In this document: piece after piece, positions 62,341 to 64,000 of the stretch
Layout: every line of letters starts with the position of its first letter
Position numbering within the stretch: the first letter of the stretch is position 1
Origin: Podarcis raffonei
Taxonomy: Eukaryota > Chordata > Lepidosauria > Squamata > Lacertidae
Length of the DNA stretch: 64,000 nt
Assembly: GCF_027172205.1 (NCBI RefSeq)
Contig: NC_070614.1
Span: 49,602,001 to 49,666,000, forward strand
Reading direction: 5' to 3'
Translations under genes and position numbers: made by a program
The notes under the pieces: model-generated
Databases searched by the model: none
Told to the model about the DNA's origin: nothing
The model's input: the letters and a program-made list of their open reading frames with translations, nothing else

Positions 62341-62767
62341 TCTGTGCAAAGTGGAAATTGTTGCACCGTTAGGGTGGCAGACCCTGGCAATAGTCTCACC
62401 ATACTACTTTCTGGAGCTTGGCCCTGCCTCCAAGGAGCTATAGGGAAAGTGCATGGTTCCTCCCACCTCACGCTGGGCTGAGAGAATGAATGTGAGCGGC
62501 TCGGGGTATTGAAAGAGGCCGAGTCAGACTGATGAATCACGCAGATTCAGCAGCCATCTTCCCCTGGGGACGGGTGTTTGGTTAATACCCATTGCACAGT
62601 TTGGGAAGTAGCTGGTGATTTGAGAGATTGATGGCAGAGAAGGGCAGTTGTTGGCTAACAGCTAAACCAGGTGATTCAAAACATCAGCGATCAGAAGCAA
62701 GATGCCTCTGAACAGCAGTTGCTACAGGAGACCTTAGCTGCCTTGTGGGAGAAGAAAAGTCTCAGGA

Positions 62768-62769
<2 letters not shown>

Positions 62770-62809
<40 letters not shown>

Positions 62810-63150
62810 GTTTATTATTTATACCCCGCCCATCTGGCTGGGTTTCTCCAGCCACTCTGGGCAGCTTCCAACGGAATATCAAAATACAATAACCTATTAA
62901 ACATTAAAAGCTTCCCTAAACAGGGCTGCCTTGATTTTTAGAAGACATCTGGTCTTCTAAAAATCTGGTAGTTGTTTTTCTCTTTGACATCTGGTGGAAG
63001 GGCGTTCCACAGGGCGGGTGCCACTACCGAGAAGGCCCTCTGCCTTGTTCCCTGTAACTTGGCTTCTCGCAGCGAGGGAACCACCAGAAGGCCCTCGGCG
63101 CTGGGCCTCAGTGTCCGGGCAGAACAATGGGGTGGGGAGGCTCCTTCAGT
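62770..63150 (-). mobile_element. L2 LINE 3' end with (AAT)n
   Basis: Microsatellite 62770-62808, then ataccccgcccatctggctg and gaagggcgttccacagggcg. It abuts the unidentified repeat at 63152. Confidence 0.88.
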
Positions 63151-63151
63151 A

Positions 63152-63455
63152 AACCATACACAAATCTGGAGTCCTTAAGACAGTTGGATGGCACCTTGTT
63201 CACCTCCTTCCAGCAACTCCTGCAGCTGAGTTGGTGCCCAATGCCTTGTTCTGCTTTCCTTTGGACCACATCAGTGAGACTGGCGGGGGGTCTTGTTGTC
63301 TAGGCACCCCAGGACCTCCATACACCCTGGCCAGGCTTGTGCGCCAGGGAGGTCACTTTCGTGCTGCTAGTGCGGCTGTTTGTGACTTCACCCCCGGAGG
63401 TACACTTCATTGTCTCTGGAGACAGACAGCTGCCAAGCACACGAGCCAAAGATCA
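63152..63455. repeat. unidentified dispersed repeat, copy 2
   Basis: taaaccatacacaaatctgg, ggttggatggc-like cagttggatggcaccttg, cctccttccagcaactcctg, ctgctttcctttggaccaca, ggtcttgttgtctaggc and cattgtctctggagacagac, in the same order and orientation as 26822-27200. Confidence 0.6.
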
Positions 63456-63841
63456 CCCAGCGCATAGGTTGACTATGGAATTGGCTCCCACATGGTGTGG
63501 TGATGCCATCAACTTGGACCGGGCGAAAAGAGGATCAGAGAAATTTATTCTCACGTTCTTACACCTAGATATACTGGAGGGGTTGTGCCTCAGACCCTAG
63601 ATGCTTGCTGTGTGAAGCACAGTGCCCTACTGCAGAGCTATGGCCCATCCCCCTGTTGAGGCAAGGGCATGCTGTGTACGCTCAGAGGCACTCTTTTTGC
63701 CACCCGCTCTGCATGTGCTCAGGAGACGAATCCCGGGTTGCTTGGCTACTTATGGCCGGATGGAACGAGGGATTCTTCAGATGAACAGTTGTGAGAATGG
63801 GGCTAGGTGGTTGTCGTGAGCTCTCAGTACAAAAGTATGAT

Positions 63842-64000
63842 CAGGGGTCAGCAAACTTTTTCAGCAGGGGGCCGGTCCACTGTCCCTCAGACCTTGTGGG
63901 GGGCCGGACTATATGTTGCCATGATTATGACCTGCATTTTTGGCAAAAACACTTACTGGGACCAACCCCAATGTTGCCCGAAAGCGATATTTTTTTGGGC
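63842..64000 (+). mobile_element. hAT-Charlie-like MITE, cut by the window end
   Basis: Begins caggggtcagcaaacttttt and continues ccactgtccctcagaccttg, like 12732. The right end is outside the window. Confidence 0.75.

Overview
The window is vertebrate nuclear DNA, almost certainly from a squamate reptile and probably a lizard. The evidence is interrupted, intron-rich genes among many dispersed repeats: about a dozen copies of a roughly 350-bp tRNA-headed SINE of the Sauria type, a young BovB (RTE) LINE end, several L2, CR1 and L1 pieces, small hAT-like and Tigger-like DNA elements, and solo LTRs. I cannot name the species.

Three host genes can be read. JPH4 (junctophilin-4) lies on the minus strand from 20177 down to 2206. 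All five coding exons join in phase to give 663 residues, with eight MORN motifs, a helical region, an acidic linker and a C-terminal membrane anchor. DHRS4 (peroxisomal NADP(H) retinal/carbonyl reductase) lies on the minus strand from 43043 down to 25051. Its eight coding exons join in phase to give 280 residues, with intact SDR motifs and a C-terminal SRL peroxisomal signal. CARMIL3 (capping-protein regulator with leucine-rich repeats) starts on the plus strand at 52498. Only its first 13-codon exon was found, so the remaining 11.4 kb looks like the start of its first intron. The set JPH4, DHRS4, CARMIL3 matches the gene neighbourhood on human 14q11.2 as I recall it, with DHRS4 and CARMIL3 divergent from two GC-rich promoters 9.4 kb apart.

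Layout: 1-2205 is a probable JPH4 3' UTR. 2206-20177 is JPH4 with repeat-filled introns. 20178-25050 is the JPH4-DHRS4 spacer, with a GA-rich stretch and three small inverted-repeat elements. 25051-43043 is DHRS4. Its introns carry nested SINEs, CR1, L2 and L1 pieces, Tigger-like elements and two solo LTRs with clear 5-bp target duplications. 43044-52497 is the divergent spacer, with BovB, a third solo LTR, an L2 end, L1-like DNA, SINEs, a hAT element with a perfect 8-bp duplication, and CR1. 52498-64000 is the CARMIL3 start and intron, first very rich in C runs and then in CR1, L2 and SINE copies.

The three genes do not form a functional pathway. JPH4 couples plasma membrane to endoplasmic reticulum in neurons, DHRS4 reduces retinal and carbonyls, and CARMIL3 regulates actin capping. 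I found no new gene system. The most informative structure is the layered record of transposon insertions, many with readable target duplications, plus one repeat family of about 300-400 bp that I could not identify (26822-27200 and 63152-63455).
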